Assembly (NCBI RefSeq): GCF_001676875.1
Contig: NZ_JYKA01000002.1
Location: 186,001-250,000 of the forward strand
Length of the DNA stretch: 64,000 bases
Direction: 5' to 3'
Origin: Chromobacterium subtsugae
Lineage (GTDB): Bacteria > Pseudomonadota > Gammaproteobacteria > Burkholderiales > Chromobacteriaceae
Position numbers and translations under genes: made by a program. The notes under the pieces are model-generated. The model was not told the DNA's origin and did no database searches. It saw only the letters and a program-made list of their open reading frames with translations. Of the stretch, positions 48,596 through 58,340 are shown one piece after another (position 1 is the stretch's first letter; every line of letters starts with the position of its first letter).

Positions 48596-51358
48596 TTACT
48601 TAAATATTTTAATTTCAATACTCTCTGCTGCATCAGGATTTTTTATCATGTGGGTAAATCCTTCACTATCAGTATATCCTCGCTCTACTCCCCCAAATTC
48701 ACGATGTATCTCATACTTATGATTAACCAGAGGCTGGCCCGTATGCTGATCTACTAGCTGGAAACGATCATCAAACTTGGCTTGCGGCATGGCGTTATAG
48801 GTCTGGCCAAGACTCGTCCCCCCACTCCAATCATGGCTACCACCCTTGAAGCTGACGGTGCCCGGCGCATGCAGCTCGATCTTGCCGTCCTTGATCCGCA
48901 CGTAAGCGCCGCCGCTGGTCAGCAGGATTTCCTGTTTGCCGTTGAGGTGGATTTTCTGTTTCACCGAGGTGATGGAGAGGTCTTGATCCGCCGTCAGCTC
49001 CATCGCGTCGCTCTGCGCCTGCACTTGCACCTTCCCCTTCGCCGCGATCAGCTTCAGCGCCACCTTGTCCTTCACCCCCGCCACGAACAGGCTGAGGTGC
49101 TGGCCGACGTTGTGGATCCAACGCCGGCCGGTGGTGTGGTTGGCGTCGCGTTGGGCGATGAGGTTCAGGTTTTGCCCGGCGGAGACGGTTTGGCTTTGCT
49201 CGGTCAAGGAGGCGATGCCGGCGGGGCCGGACAGCACCAGCAGCGCTTGCTGGCCGGCTTGGTCCTGGGCGGTTTTGCCGTCTTTGTCGGTGTTGCTGCC
49301 GGCTTCCCAGGCCTTCAGCGCCTCGGCGTGGTGTTGCAGGTGGCCTTGGTTTTTTTTGCCGGCTTTGGCGTTGTCCGGGCTGATTTCGTCGGGCCCGGTT
49401 TCCATGCTGTCGGCCAGTTGGCCGGTGGCGGTTTCGGCCAGCGCTTGGGAGAGGCTGAGGGCGGCGTCGAGCTGGCTTTGGGCGTGCTCGCGCGCCAGTT
49501 GTTTGCCGGATGCGCCGCTTTGCGCCTCGGTGGACAGCAGCAGGCCGTGGGCGGCGCGGATGGCGCCGTGCTGGTCGGTTCTGAGTTCGAAGCCGTCACC
49601 GCGCGGCTGGGCTTTGCCGTTGCTTCTTGGGTGGGCGAGGTAGCCCTGGTTGAGCTGGGTCTTGCCCGCTTCGCTGGATAGCTTGGCGCGCACTTCGCCG
49701 GGGGTGTCGTCGAACAGCAGTTCGTTGTAGCCGCCGCCCTGGTGTTCCTTGGATTTGATGCCGGACAGGGTCTTGTTGGCGGGCAGGCTGCCGGCGCCGC
49801 TGAAGTCGGGCGTGGGGTGGCTGCCGTTGTACAGCACGCCGGTGATGACGGGGCGGTCGATGTCGCCTTCGATGAAGTCGACCAGCACTTCCTGGCCGAT
49901 GCGCGGGATGAACTGGTGGCCCCAGCCGGCGCCGGCCGAGGGCATGGCGACGCGCAGCCAGCAGGAGGATGTGTCGTCCATTCCGGCGCCGATGGTCGGG
50001 TGTTCGTCCGGCCGCTGCCAGTGGAATTGCACCTTGATGCGGCCCTGGGCGTCGGTGTGGACTTCTTCGCCGGCGGGGCCGACCACGGTGGCGGTCTGCA
50101 CGCCGAGGCTGGTGGGCTTGGCCGATTCGGTGCCGGCGTAGGCCGGCGTCAGCGGGATGCCGCGGCGCTGCGCCTGGATCTGGCTGGCGAAGGGGGCGGC
50201 CTGGCTGTCGCTGTCGGCCAGCAGGCTGGGGGCGAGGGCGCGCAGTTGCTGGGTCAGCTCGCTGGGCAGGTTGTTGCGCGCTTGCAGCGTCTGGCCGGTG
50301 ACGACGAATTCGCGCTGTTCGTGGCTGTCGGCTTCGTGCGCCGGGTGGTCGTCCAGGCGGAACCATTGGCCGGCGGTGAGGCCGCGGACGGCGCCGCCGC
50401 CTTCGAATTGTTTGGCCTGCAGGTCGTGCGCCTGCTGGCGCAGCCGGGCGTAGTGGCTCAGTTGGTCGGCGTCGCCGGCGTAGTACAGGCCCTGCGGGTC
50501 GTAGTCCTGCAGGCTGGATTGCAGCGCCTGGCCGCCCTGGCCCTGGTCGATCTGGCTGCTGTCGCCGCTGTGCTGGGTGGACACCGGCTGGTAGTCGAAG
50601 CTGGCCAGCGCGACGTTGCCGGGGACGATCTGGCGGCTGGCGTGCCAGGCGGTGAGGCCATCCTCGTCTTCGGTGGCGTCGCTGCGGTGGAAGCGCACGC
50701 GTTCCACCTCGGCCGGCGGCAGACTGTAGGCGTCGTCGAACACCACCAGCTTGACCTGGGGCGTGTCGCCGTCGACATGCTCGAAGCGCCAGGCGTAGCC
50801 TTCCTCGTGCAGCAGGCGGACGATGAAGTCATAGTCGCTTTCGCGGTATTGCAGGCAGTAGCTGCGCGGCTGCGCCGGGCCGACCTGGATTTCGATGGCC
50901 TGGCCGCGGGCGAAGGCCGGGTTGGCGGCCTGGTGCTCTTGCAGGATCTGCTGGACGATGTCGGGCACCGTCAGGTCCTGGAACACCCGCGAGGTGCGGC
51001 GGTGGCGCAGCAACGCGAACGGCGGCTCGATGGTCAGTTCGTAGCGGGCGAAGCCGCCGTCGGCGCCCAGCTGCCGGGCCTGGGACACCACGCCGCAGCG
51101 TATCGTCTCCTGGCCCTGGGCGTCGGCGATGCCGAGGCGGGCGGATTGACCGAGCAGGGTCTTGAGTGCGATGGCGCCGTCGGGCGACAGGCAGGTCAGG
51201 GTGAAGCGATAGGGCCGGGACACGCCTTCCTCGCCGTCCAGGCTTTGCGGCAGCAGCTGCTCGGCCGCGACATGGCCGTCGCCCAGTTGCAGGGTGAGCT
51301 GGCGGCGGTCCTGGGTGAAGGCGGAGGCGAAGGAGGACAGCAGGTTGGTGAGGTCCAT
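48596..51358 (-). CDS. vgrG: VgrG spike protein with C-terminal adaptor extension
   Basis: 920 residues. The phage gp27-like part (about 1-380), gp5 OB-fold (about 430-530: VHTDAQGRIKVQFHWQR, QFIPRIGQEVLVDFIEGD) and beta-helix spike (about 700-850) are all present. The last 65 residues (FDDRFQLVDQHTGQPLVNHK and onward) resemble the transthyretin-like modules that load effectors onto VgrG. That tail is AT-rich, unlike the rest. The start at 51358 (MDLTNLLSSF) fits the family but lacks a clear ribosome site; a TTG at 51403 is an alternative. No other structural type VI genes lie nearby. Confidence 0.92.
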   Translation of the reverse strand: MDLTNLLSSFASAFTQDRRQLTLQLGDGHVAAEQLLPQSLDGEEGVSRPYRFTLTCLSPDGAIALKTLLGQSARLGIADAQGQETIRCGVVSQARQLGADGGFARYELTIEPPFALLRHRRTSRVFQDLTVPDIVQQILQEHQAANPAFARGQAIEIQVGPAQPRSYCLQYRESDYDFIVRLLHEEGYAWRFEHVDGDTPQVKLVVFDDAYSLPPAEVERVRFHRSDATEDEDGLTAWHASRQIVPGNVALASFDYQPVSTQHSGDSSQIDQGQGGQALQSSLQDYDPQGLYYAGDADQLSHYARLRQQAHDLQAKQFEGGGAVRGLTAGQWFRLDDHPAHEADSHEQREFVVTGQTLQARNNLPSELTQQLRALAPSLLADSDSQAAPFASQIQAQRRGIPLTPAYAGTESAKPTSLGVQTATVVGPAGEEVHTDAQGRIKVQFHWQRPDEHPTIGAGMDDTSSCWLRVAMPSAGAGWGHQFIPRIGQEVLVDFIEGDIDRPVITGVLYNGSHPTPDFSGAGSLPANKTLSGIKSKEHQGGGYNELLFDDTPGEVRAKLSSEAGKTQLNQGYLAHPRSNGKAQPRGDGFELRTDQHGAIRAAHGLLLSTEAQSGASGKQLAREHAQSQLDAALSLSQALAETATGQLADSMETGPDEISPDNAKAGKKNQGHLQHHAEALKAWEAGSNTDKDGKTAQDQAGQQALLVLSGPAGIASLTEQSQTVSAGQNLNLIAQRDANHTTGRRWIHNVGQHLSLFVAGVKDKVALKLIAAKGKVQVQAQSDAMELTADQDLSITSVKQKIHLNGKQEILLTSGGAYVRIKDGKIELHAPGTVSFKGGSHDWSGGTSLGQTYNAMPQAKFDDRFQLVDQHTGQPLVNHKYEIHREFGGVERGYTDSEGFTHMIKNPDAAESIEIKIFK

Positions 51359-51534
51359 GACGATGCGGGCCGGAATTTTGTTTTCACAGCGACAAAATTC
51401 CAATTAAGTGAATTAAAAAAGCATTATATGTCTCAGCAATACGCGTTAACAATTCTGCCATCTTAATTTGTCCAGCCATGCGACTTAAAAGCCAGACGCG
51501 GTCGGCACGGCCCTGCGCGCTGGCCATACGAAAT

Positions 51535-51562
51535 CGGCCCGGCATCGCCGCCGGGCCGTTTT
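51535..51562. terminator. Terminator between vgrG and the esterase gene
   Basis: The stem CGGCCCGGC/GCCGGGCCG is followed by TTTT on the plus strand, about 20 nt past the minus-strand esterase stop. On the minus strand the T tract is short. Confidence 0.5.
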
Positions 51563-51582
51563 GGCAGACAAACCCCCGCCTC

Positions 51583-52773
51583 TCAAACCTGGCCGTAAAC
51601 CGCGTTGCAGATATCGACGGTAAACTGCCCCAGCATGCCTTCCAGCAAGGTATTGGTCAGCGCCACCACACTGATGCGCTTGGCCGGATCGACAAACCAC
51701 GAATGGCCGAACACCCCCGCCAACCGCCAGCTGCCCGGCGACTCCGGCGTATTGGCCGCCTGCGGATCGGTCAACACGGTGAAACCCAGGCCATATCCCC
51801 GGCCCGGCCAGGGGGCCAGCGGCAAGTCTCCAGTCTGGTTGCGACCCATTTCCGCGGCCATGGCGGCCGACAATAAAGGTCCGCCGCCGCTGCGCAGCGA
51901 TTCCAGCAAGGTCATGAAATCACCCGCGGTTCCCACCATGCCGGCGCCGCCGGAGGGGAAGGCGTTGTGATCCAGCGCGCGGCCCGGGGCCAGGCTGACG
52001 CCGCGGAAGCCTTCCAGAATCGGCACCAGCTCCAGGTCGCGCATCCGCCGCGGCGCCGGCTGCTCGTTGACGTACACCGTGGTCAGACGGCGGTAATCGC
52101 TGGCGGCGAAGCGGGTGTCCTGCAGGCCCAGCGGCTCGGTAACCCATTTGCGCACCACTTCATGCAGATGGCTGCCCGTCGCGCGCTCCAGCACTTCGCC
52201 AAGCACGTCGGTCGCCAGCGAATAGATCCAGGCGCTGCCCGGCTCGGCCAGCAAAGGCGCTTGGCCCAGCCGTTCGATATTTTCCCGCAGCGACAGCACC
52301 GAATGGTCCATGCCGTCGGAAATGCCCATCTGCTTGTAAGGACCGCCTTGCTCGCCCTCCAGGAAACCGTAGCCGAGACCGGCGGTGTGCGTCAGCAGAT
52401 GCCGGACGGTAATTTCCGGAATGCGGCCATCCGGCAAGGCCGGCGCAAAATGGGGCAGCCAACGGGTGACAGCGTCGTCCAGGCCGATGATGCCCGCCTC
52501 GACCATCGCCAGCGCCGCGGTGGACACGTAGACCTTGCTCAAAGAAGACAAACGGAACAGGGCGTCCGCCGTCATCGGCCGTTCCGCCTCGCGGTCGGCC
52601 CAACCCTTGGCGCCTTGGTAGATCAGCTTGCCGTCGACGCTTACCAGCACCACCGCGCCGACCAGCCTCTGCTCGGCCAGCGCGCGATGGATGGCGTCGT
52701 CGATCCGCTCGGCGATACCGTATTGATGCACTCCCGGCTGCACTACCGGGTTGGACAATTCCGCAGTCAGCAT
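51583..52773 (-). CDS. Serine hydrolase, family VIII carboxylesterase-like
   Basis: 396 residues of the beta-lactamase/DD-peptidase fold. The nucleophile motif SLSK (S77-x-x-K80) is present. The second motif is YSL (WIYSLATDVLG), not the YxN of class C beta-lactamases, and a late HSWF motif (GVFGHSWFVDP) is present. YSL and HSWF are typical of family VIII esterases such as EstB. No signal peptide is visible. It is divergent from the LysR gene with about 130 nt between starts, so it is the likely LysR target. Confidence 0.82.
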   Translation of the reverse strand: MLTAELSNPVVQPGVHQYGIAERIDDAIHRALAEQRLVGAVVLVSVDGKLIYQGAKGWADREAERPMTADALFRLSSLSKVYVSTAALAMVEAGIIGLDDAVTRWLPHFAPALPDGRIPEITVRHLLTHTAGLGYGFLEGEQGGPYKQMGISDGMDHSVLSLRENIERLGQAPLLAEPGSAWIYSLATDVLGEVLERATGSHLHEVVRKWVTEPLGLQDTRFAASDYRRLTTVYVNEQPAPRRMRDLELVPILEGFRGVSLAPGRALDHNAFPSGGAGMVGTAGDFMTLLESLRSGGGPLLSAAMAAEMGRNQTGDLPLAPWPGRGYGLGFTVLTDPQAANTPESPGSWRLAGVFGHSWFVDPAKRISVVALTNTLLEGMLGQFTVDICNAVYGQV

Positions 52774-52905
52774 AACTCTTCCTTTCTTAGCGATGTCATG
52801 GATGGCCTTTGCCAGTCACACCAGCATAAGGCAAGACCAAAAGCATAAAAACATGTTAGATTTCCATTTTATGCGGATAAATTTGTCCGCAATTCGAACG
52901 CCACC

Positions 52906-53802
52906 ATGGAAAAACTCAACGGGATACACGTATTCGTACAAGTGGCGGAAACCTCCAGCTTCGTCGCCGCCGGACGCCAATTGGGCATCTCCGCCTCGGC
53001 AGTCGGCAAAAGCATCGCCAGGCTGGAGGAAAGGCTGGGCATACGGCTTCTGCAGCGCAGCACCCGGCACATGGCGCTGACCGCCGAAGGCGAGCTGTTT
53101 CTGCGCCGCTGCCAGCGCATCTTCGCCGAGCTGGATGCCGCGGAAAGCGAGCTGGCGCAAAGCGCCGACCGACCGCGCGGCCGGTTGCGCGTCAGCCTGC
53201 CGGACGGCAATCTGTTCAACCCCGCGCTGGCCGAATTCATGAGCCTCTATCCGGAGGTCGAGCTGGATCTCGACTACAGCGACCGGCTGGTGGACCTGAT
53301 TGAAGAAGGCTTCGACGCCGCGATCCGCTCCGGCGAGCAACTGGACTCCCGCCTGCTGGCGCGCCGACTGGGCTCGTTCCGCCTGGTGCTGGTCGCCGCG
53401 CCGGGCTACCTGAGCGAGCGCGGCCGGCCGCAACGGCCGGCCGATCTGCAACGCCATGCCTGCCTGCAATACAAGTTTCCCAACAGCGGCAAACTGGCGC
53501 GCTGGCCGCTGCGCCCTCTCCCCGGCGAACCGGCCCCGCTGCTGCCCAGCACCGTGATCTGCACCAATAGCGAAGCGCTGATCTACCTGGCCCAGCGTGA
53601 CAAAGGCATCGCCTGCGTGCCGGATTTCTCGGTGCGCGACGCGCTGGCGGACGGCACGCTGGAGCTGGTGCTGGACGACTTCATGGAGTCAAGCGGCACT
53701 ATCCGCATCGTCTGGAGCTCCAGCCGCCAGATGCCGTCCCGGCTGCGCGCGCTGATCGACTTTCTCGCCGAGCGGGCGCTGCCGGACGGCCAGGCTTCCT
53801 AG
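52906..53802 (+). CDS. LysR-type transcriptional regulator
   Basis: 298 residues. The N-terminal winged HTH (MEKLNGIHVFVQVAETSSFV, then QLGISASAVGKSIARLEERLG) is followed by the effector-binding domain with DLIEEGFDAAIRSGEQLDS. It belongs to the CrgA-like group by sequence style. It is divergent from the esterase gene and its stop overlaps the convergent RND outer-membrane gene by 3-4 nt. Confidence 0.9.
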   Translation: MEKLNGIHVFVQVAETSSFVAAGRQLGISASAVGKSIARLEERLGIRLLQRSTRHMALTAEGELFLRRCQRIFAELDAAESELAQSADRPRGRLRVSLPDGNLFNPALAEFMSLYPEVELDLDYSDRLVDLIEEGFDAAIRSGEQLDSRLLARRLGSFRLVLVAAPGYLSERGRPQRPADLQRHACLQYKFPNSGKLARWPLRPLPGEPAPLLPSTVICTNSEALIYLAQRDKGIACVPDFSVRDALADGTLELVLDDFMESSGTIRIVWSSSRQMPSRLRALIDFLAERALPDGQAS

Positions 53803-55187
53803 CTCGCGCGCCAGCCTCCGCCCAGCGCCTTGTAGAGCGCCACCGCGCTGTTGAACAGATCCAGCCGGGCATCCACCGCGCTCAATTCGGACTGGAACGC
53901 GCCGCGTTCGGCATCCAGCACCTCCAGGTAAGCGGAGTGCCCGCTGTCATAGCGCAAAGTGGCCAGCCGCACCGCCCGCTGCAATGCCTTGACGCGCGCG
54001 GTTTCCGCATCGTTGACGCGCCGTGCCGCCGCCATGGCGCTCAAGGCGTCCGCCGCATCCTTGAACGCCAGCTGCACCGCCTTGCGGTACTGCGCCAACG
54101 CCTGCTGCTGGCCGGCGCTGGCCACGTCCACCGCTCCCGCCGTCTGCCCAAAGTTGAATACCGGCGCCGCCAGGTTGCCGGCAAAACTCCAGACATAGGC
54201 CGGCCCGCTGAACAACTGGCGCAAATCCGGGCTGGCGCTGCCCAGCGCGCCAGTCAGGCTGATGCTGGGAAAATAGGCCGCCTTGGCCACGCCGATGCGG
54301 GCATTGGCCGCCACCAGGCCAGCCTCGCTGGCGGCGATGTCGGGCCGGCGCGCCAGCAGGTCGGACGGCAAGCCGGAAGGCAAGGCCGGCGGCAGGCTCA
54401 GCGCATCCAGCGCCTGGCCGCGCGCGATTCCCTCGCCCAGCAACTGTCTGGGCTCGCGTCCCAGCAACACTCCCAGCGCGGTTTCGGTCTGCGCCACGCT
54501 GCGCTCGAACTGCGCGGCGCTGGCCTCGGCCACCGCCACCTCCGCTTCGGCCTGGCGCCAGTCCAGTTCCGACGCGTCGCCCTGGCGGAAGCGCTTCTCG
54601 TTCAGCGTCGCGGCGGCCCGGCGGTTGGCCAGCGTGCGCCGGGAGACTTCCAGTTGCGCATCGTAGGCGCGCAGCTGGAAATAGGTTTGCGCCACCTGCG
54701 CCGCCACCGCCAGCCTCAGGCCGTCGCGGCTGGCCTGGCTGGCGGCGGCGAGGGAAACCGCCGCCTCGCGCTCGCGCCGCAGGCGGCCCCACAGGTCCAG
54801 CTCCCACGATGCCCGCAGATTGAAATCGCGGCTGTCGTAAAGGCCGCCCGGCGCCGTGGCGGGCAGCGTCGCGCTGACGCGCTGGCGCTGGCTGTCGGCG
54901 GCGGCGTCCAGCCTGGGCAGCAGCTGGCTGCGGGCGATGCCGGCCAGCGCCTCGGCCTGCGCCAGACGGGCGTCCGCTTCGCTCAGATCCTGGTTGCGCG
55001 CCAGCGCGACGGCAATCAGCCGGTCCAGCTCCGGCTCCTGGAATTGCCGCCACCAGCCGGCCACGTCGGCCGCCGCCTGCGCCTGGCCGTCGGGCAACGC
55101 CAGCTGAGGGCGCTGGTAGTCGGGGCCCGCCGCGCAAGCCGCCAGGGCGGCGCTCAACGCGGCGGCGAGAAATAGCGGTTTAAACAT
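53799..55187 (-). CDS. RND efflux outer-membrane lipoprotein, OprM/NodT family
   Basis: 462 residues. A lipobox (LAACAAGPDYQRP) follows the signal peptide, and two OEP repeats cover the body (PGGLYDSRDFNLRASWELDLWG, LLARRPDIAASEAGLVAANARIG). It forms the outer-membrane channel of the pump encoded just upstream. It overlaps the RND gene by 8 nt. Confidence 0.93.
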   Translation of the reverse strand: MFKPLFLAAALSAALAACAAGPDYQRPQLALPDGQAQAAADVAGWWRQFQEPELDRLIAVALARNQDLSEADARLAQAEALAGIARSQLLPRLDAAADSQRQRVSATLPATAPGGLYDSRDFNLRASWELDLWGRLRREREAAVSLAAASQASRDGLRLAVAAQVAQTYFQLRAYDAQLEVSRRTLANRRAAATLNEKRFRQGDASELDWRQAEAEVAVAEASAAQFERSVAQTETALGVLLGREPRQLLGEGIARGQALDALSLPPALPSGLPSDLLARRPDIAASEAGLVAANARIGVAKAAYFPSISLTGALGSASPDLRQLFSGPAYVWSFAGNLAAPVFNFGQTAGAVDVASAGQQQALAQYRKAVQLAFKDAADALSAMAAARRVNDAETARVKALQRAVRLATLRYDSGHSAYLEVLDAERGAFQSELSAVDARLDLFNSAVALYKALGGGWRAS

Positions 55188-58100
55188 TGAGCACCTCCTC
55201 CTCGGCCGCCGCAGCCGCCGGGGCTTTTTTATGGAATGCCTTCATGATCAGAATGAAGAACAAGGGAATGAAGAAGGTGGCGATGAAAGTGGCGGCCAGC
55301 ATGCCGCCGATCACGCCGGTGCCGATCGAGTGGCGGCTGGCGGAGCCGGCGCCGCTGGAAACGGCCAGCGGCACGCAACCCAGCACAAAGGCCAGCGACG
55401 TCATCACGATGGGGCGGAAGCGCATGCGCGCCGCCTGCATGGTCGCCTGCACCAACTCCATGCCCTCGTCCAGCTTGAGCATCGCGAATTCCACGATCAG
55501 GATGGCGTTCTTGGCCGATAAGCCGATCAACGTCACCAGCGCCACCTGGAAGTAGATGTCGTTGGCGAGGCCGCGCGTCCAGTTGGCCACCAGCGCGCCG
55601 AACACCGCGAACGGCACGGCCAGCAACACCGCCAGCGGCAGGGTCCAGCGTTCGTACTGCGCCGCCAGGATCAAGAACACCACGACGATGCCGAACAGGA
55701 ACACCTTGGCGGAGGAGCCGCCGGCCGCCTTCTCCTGCAGCGCGCTGCCGGTCCAGGCCAGCGCGTAGCCGTCGGGCAGCGTTTCCTTGGCCACCTGCTC
55801 CATCGCCGCCAGCGCCTCGCCCGAGCTGTAGCCCGGCGCCGGGCCGCCGATCAGCTTGGCCGACGGATACAGGTTGTAGCGCTCCAGCACTTCCGGACCG
55901 GTGCTGCGCTGGATGTCCAGCAGCGCCGTCACCGGCACCATGGCGCCAGAGGTGGAGCGCACGAAGACCTTGGCCAGGTTGTCGCTGTGGCTGCGGTAGG
56001 AGGCTTCCGACTGCAGCTGCACGCGGAAAGTCCGGCCGAACTTGTTGAAGTCGTTGACGTACAGCTCGCCCAGCGTGCTTTGCAGGGTATCGAACACGGT
56101 GTTGATCGGCACGCCGAGCGCCTTGGCCTTGGCCCGATTCAGCTCGATGTACACCTGCGGCACCGACGCCGAATAGGTGGTCTGCACGCCGGCCAGCTCC
56201 GGCCGCTTGGCCGCGGCGGCGAGGAATTGCCGCGACACGCCTTCCAGCTCGGCCGGCGACGCGCCGTTGCGGTTCTGCAGATAGCCTTCAAAACCGCCGG
56301 TATTGGACATGCCGGAGATCGGCGGCGGATTGACCGCGAAAATGAAGCCGTCGCGGATGCCGGCGCCGGTCTTGGCGAAGATGTCGCCGACCACCGCCTG
56401 CGCCGACTGCGCCGCGCCGCGCCTTTCCTCCCAGGGCTGCAGCTGGATGAAGGAGACGCCGGCATTGGTCTTCTTGCCGCCGGTGACGATGTCGAAGCCG
56501 GACATCGACAGCATGTCCTTCACCGCGGGATTGCGCGAAACCAGATGGTCCAGCTTGTCCATCACCTTGGCGGTGCGCTGCAAGGACGCGCCGTCGGGCA
56601 AGAAAGCCGCCGCGATCACATAACCCTGATCCTCATCCGGCGCCAGGCTGGTGGGGATGGCGCGGAACAGCCATGCCGACACCAGCAACAGCAGGCCGAA
56701 CAGCGCCAGGCCCAGCGCGCTGCGCCTCGACAGGAACGCCACGCCGCGCACGTAGCGGCCGCCCACGGCGTCGAAGTTGCGGTTGAACCAGTCGAAGAAA
56801 CGATTGCGGCTCTGGTGCCCCGGCCGCAGGATCAGCGCGCACAGCGCCGGGGTCAGCGTCAGCGCCACCAGGCCGGAAATGCTGACCGAAATGGCGATGG
56901 TGATGGCGAACTGCTTGTACATCTGGCCGGCGATGCCGCCGAGGAAAGCCACCGGCACGAATACCGAGCACAACACCAGCACGATGGCCACCACCGGCCC
57001 GGACACTTCTTTCATCGCCTGGAGGGTGGCCTCGGTGGCGGAAACCTTCGCCTCGCTCATGATGCGCTCGACGTTTTCCAGCACCACGATGGCGTCGTCC
57101 ACCACGATGCCGATGGCCAGCACCATGCCGAACAGCGTCAACAGGTTGATGGAGAAGCCGAAGGCGTACATGCCGGCGAAAGTGCCGACGATGGACACCG
57201 GCACCGCCAGGCACGGGATCAGCGTGGCGCGCCAGTTCTGCAGGAACAGGAACACCACCAGAAATACCAGCGCCATCGCTTCGGCCAGCGTTTTGTACAC
57301 TTCCTCGATCGACACCTCGACAAACTTGGTGGAATCGAACGGGATGCGGTATTTCAGACCGTCGGGGAAGCGGCCGGACAACCTGGCCATCGTGTCCTTG
57401 ACCGCTTTGGCCGTTTCCAGCTGATTGGCGCCCGGCGCCAGGAAAATCCCGATCGGCGCCATCGGATCGCCGTTGATCTTGCCGTTGAAGTCATAGTTCA
57501 ACGCGCCCAGCTCCACCTTGGCCACCTCCTTGAGCAATACCGCCGAGCCGTCCGGATTGGCGCGCACGATGATGTTGGAAAACTCCTCCGGCGTGCTCAT
57601 CCGCCCGCGGGTGGTGACGGTGTAGGTAAAGTCCAGCGCCTGGTTGCTGGGCTCGGCGCCCAGCTTGCCGGCGGCGAACTGCGCGTTCTGCTCGCGGATG
57701 GCGGCGACCACGTCGCTGGGCGTCAGCTTCAACTGCGCCAGACGATCGGGCTTGAGCCAGATCCGCATCGAATAGTCGCGGCCGGCGAAGTTGATCACGT
57801 CGCCTACGCCGGGAATGCGCTTGAGTTCGTCCACCACGTTGAGCAGCGCGTAGTTGCTCATGTACAGGGTGTCGTAGCGCCCCTTCTCCGCGTACAGCGC
57901 GATCACCTGCAGGAACGCCGCAGACTGCTTGCGCACCGATACGCCCTGGCGCCGTACCTCTTCCGGCAGCTGCGCCAGCGCCGACTGCACGCGGTTGTTG
58001 ACGTTGATGGTGGCCTGGTCCGGACTGGTGCCGATCTTGAACGTGGCGTTCAGCGTCAACTGGCCGTTGCTGGCGCTGATGGACTGCACGTACAGCATGT

Positions 58101-58323
58101 CGTCGACGCCGTTGATCGCCTGCTCAAGCGGCGCGGCCACGGTATTGGCGATCACCTCGGCCGAGGCACCGGGATAGCTTGCCACCACCTGTACTTGCGG
58201 CGGCACGATCTGCGGGTACTGCTCGACCGGCAGCACGCCCATCGCCGCCACCCCCGCCAGCATGATGATCAGCGAGAGCACGCAGGCGAAGATCGGTCGG
58301 CGGATCAAAAAGGAGGAAAACAT
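55180..58323 (-). CDS. RND multidrug efflux permease, HAE1 family
   Basis: 1047 residues, the normal AcrB/MexB length. The opening FLIRRPIFACVLSLIIMLAG, GVLPVEQYPQIVPP, and the proton-relay helix IGIVVDDAIVVLENVERIM with adjacent Asp residues are all present. The large periplasmic loops and second repeat (LIGLSAKNAILIVEFA) complete the fold. It exports hydrophobic compounds through the adaptor and channel encoded on either side. Confidence 0.95.
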   Translation of the reverse strand: MFSSFLIRRPIFACVLSLIIMLAGVAAMGVLPVEQYPQIVPPQVQVVASYPGASAEVIANTVAAPLEQAINGVDDMLYVQSISASNGQLTLNATFKIGTSPDQATINVNNRVQSALAQLPEEVRRQGVSVRKQSAAFLQVIALYAEKGRYDTLYMSNYALLNVVDELKRIPGVGDVINFAGRDYSMRIWLKPDRLAQLKLTPSDVVAAIREQNAQFAAGKLGAEPSNQALDFTYTVTTRGRMSTPEEFSNIIVRANPDGSAVLLKEVAKVELGALNYDFNGKINGDPMAPIGIFLAPGANQLETAKAVKDTMARLSGRFPDGLKYRIPFDSTKFVEVSIEEVYKTLAEAMALVFLVVFLFLQNWRATLIPCLAVPVSIVGTFAGMYAFGFSINLLTLFGMVLAIGIVVDDAIVVLENVERIMSEAKVSATEATLQAMKEVSGPVVAIVLVLCSVFVPVAFLGGIAGQMYKQFAITIAISVSISGLVALTLTPALCALILRPGHQSRNRFFDWFNRNFDAVGGRYVRGVAFLSRRSALGLALFGLLLLVSAWLFRAIPTSLAPDEDQGYVIAAAFLPDGASLQRTAKVMDKLDHLVSRNPAVKDMLSMSGFDIVTGGKKTNAGVSFIQLQPWEERRGAAQSAQAVVGDIFAKTGAGIRDGFIFAVNPPPISGMSNTGGFEGYLQNRNGASPAELEGVSRQFLAAAAKRPELAGVQTTYSASVPQVYIELNRAKAKALGVPINTVFDTLQSTLGELYVNDFNKFGRTFRVQLQSEASYRSHSDNLAKVFVRSTSGAMVPVTALLDIQRSTGPEVLERYNLYPSAKLIGGPAPGYSSGEALAAMEQVAKETLPDGYALAWTGSALQEKAAGGSSAKVFLFGIVVVFLILAAQYERWTLPLAVLLAVPFAVFGALVANWTRGLANDIYFQVALVTLIGLSAKNAILIVEFAMLKLDEGMELVQATMQAARMRFRPIVMTSLAFVLGCVPLAVSSGAGSASRHSIGTGVIGGMLAATFIATFFIPLFFILIMKAFHKKAPAAAAAEEEVLNV

Positions 58324-58340
58324 ATTGCGAGGCTCCAGTA

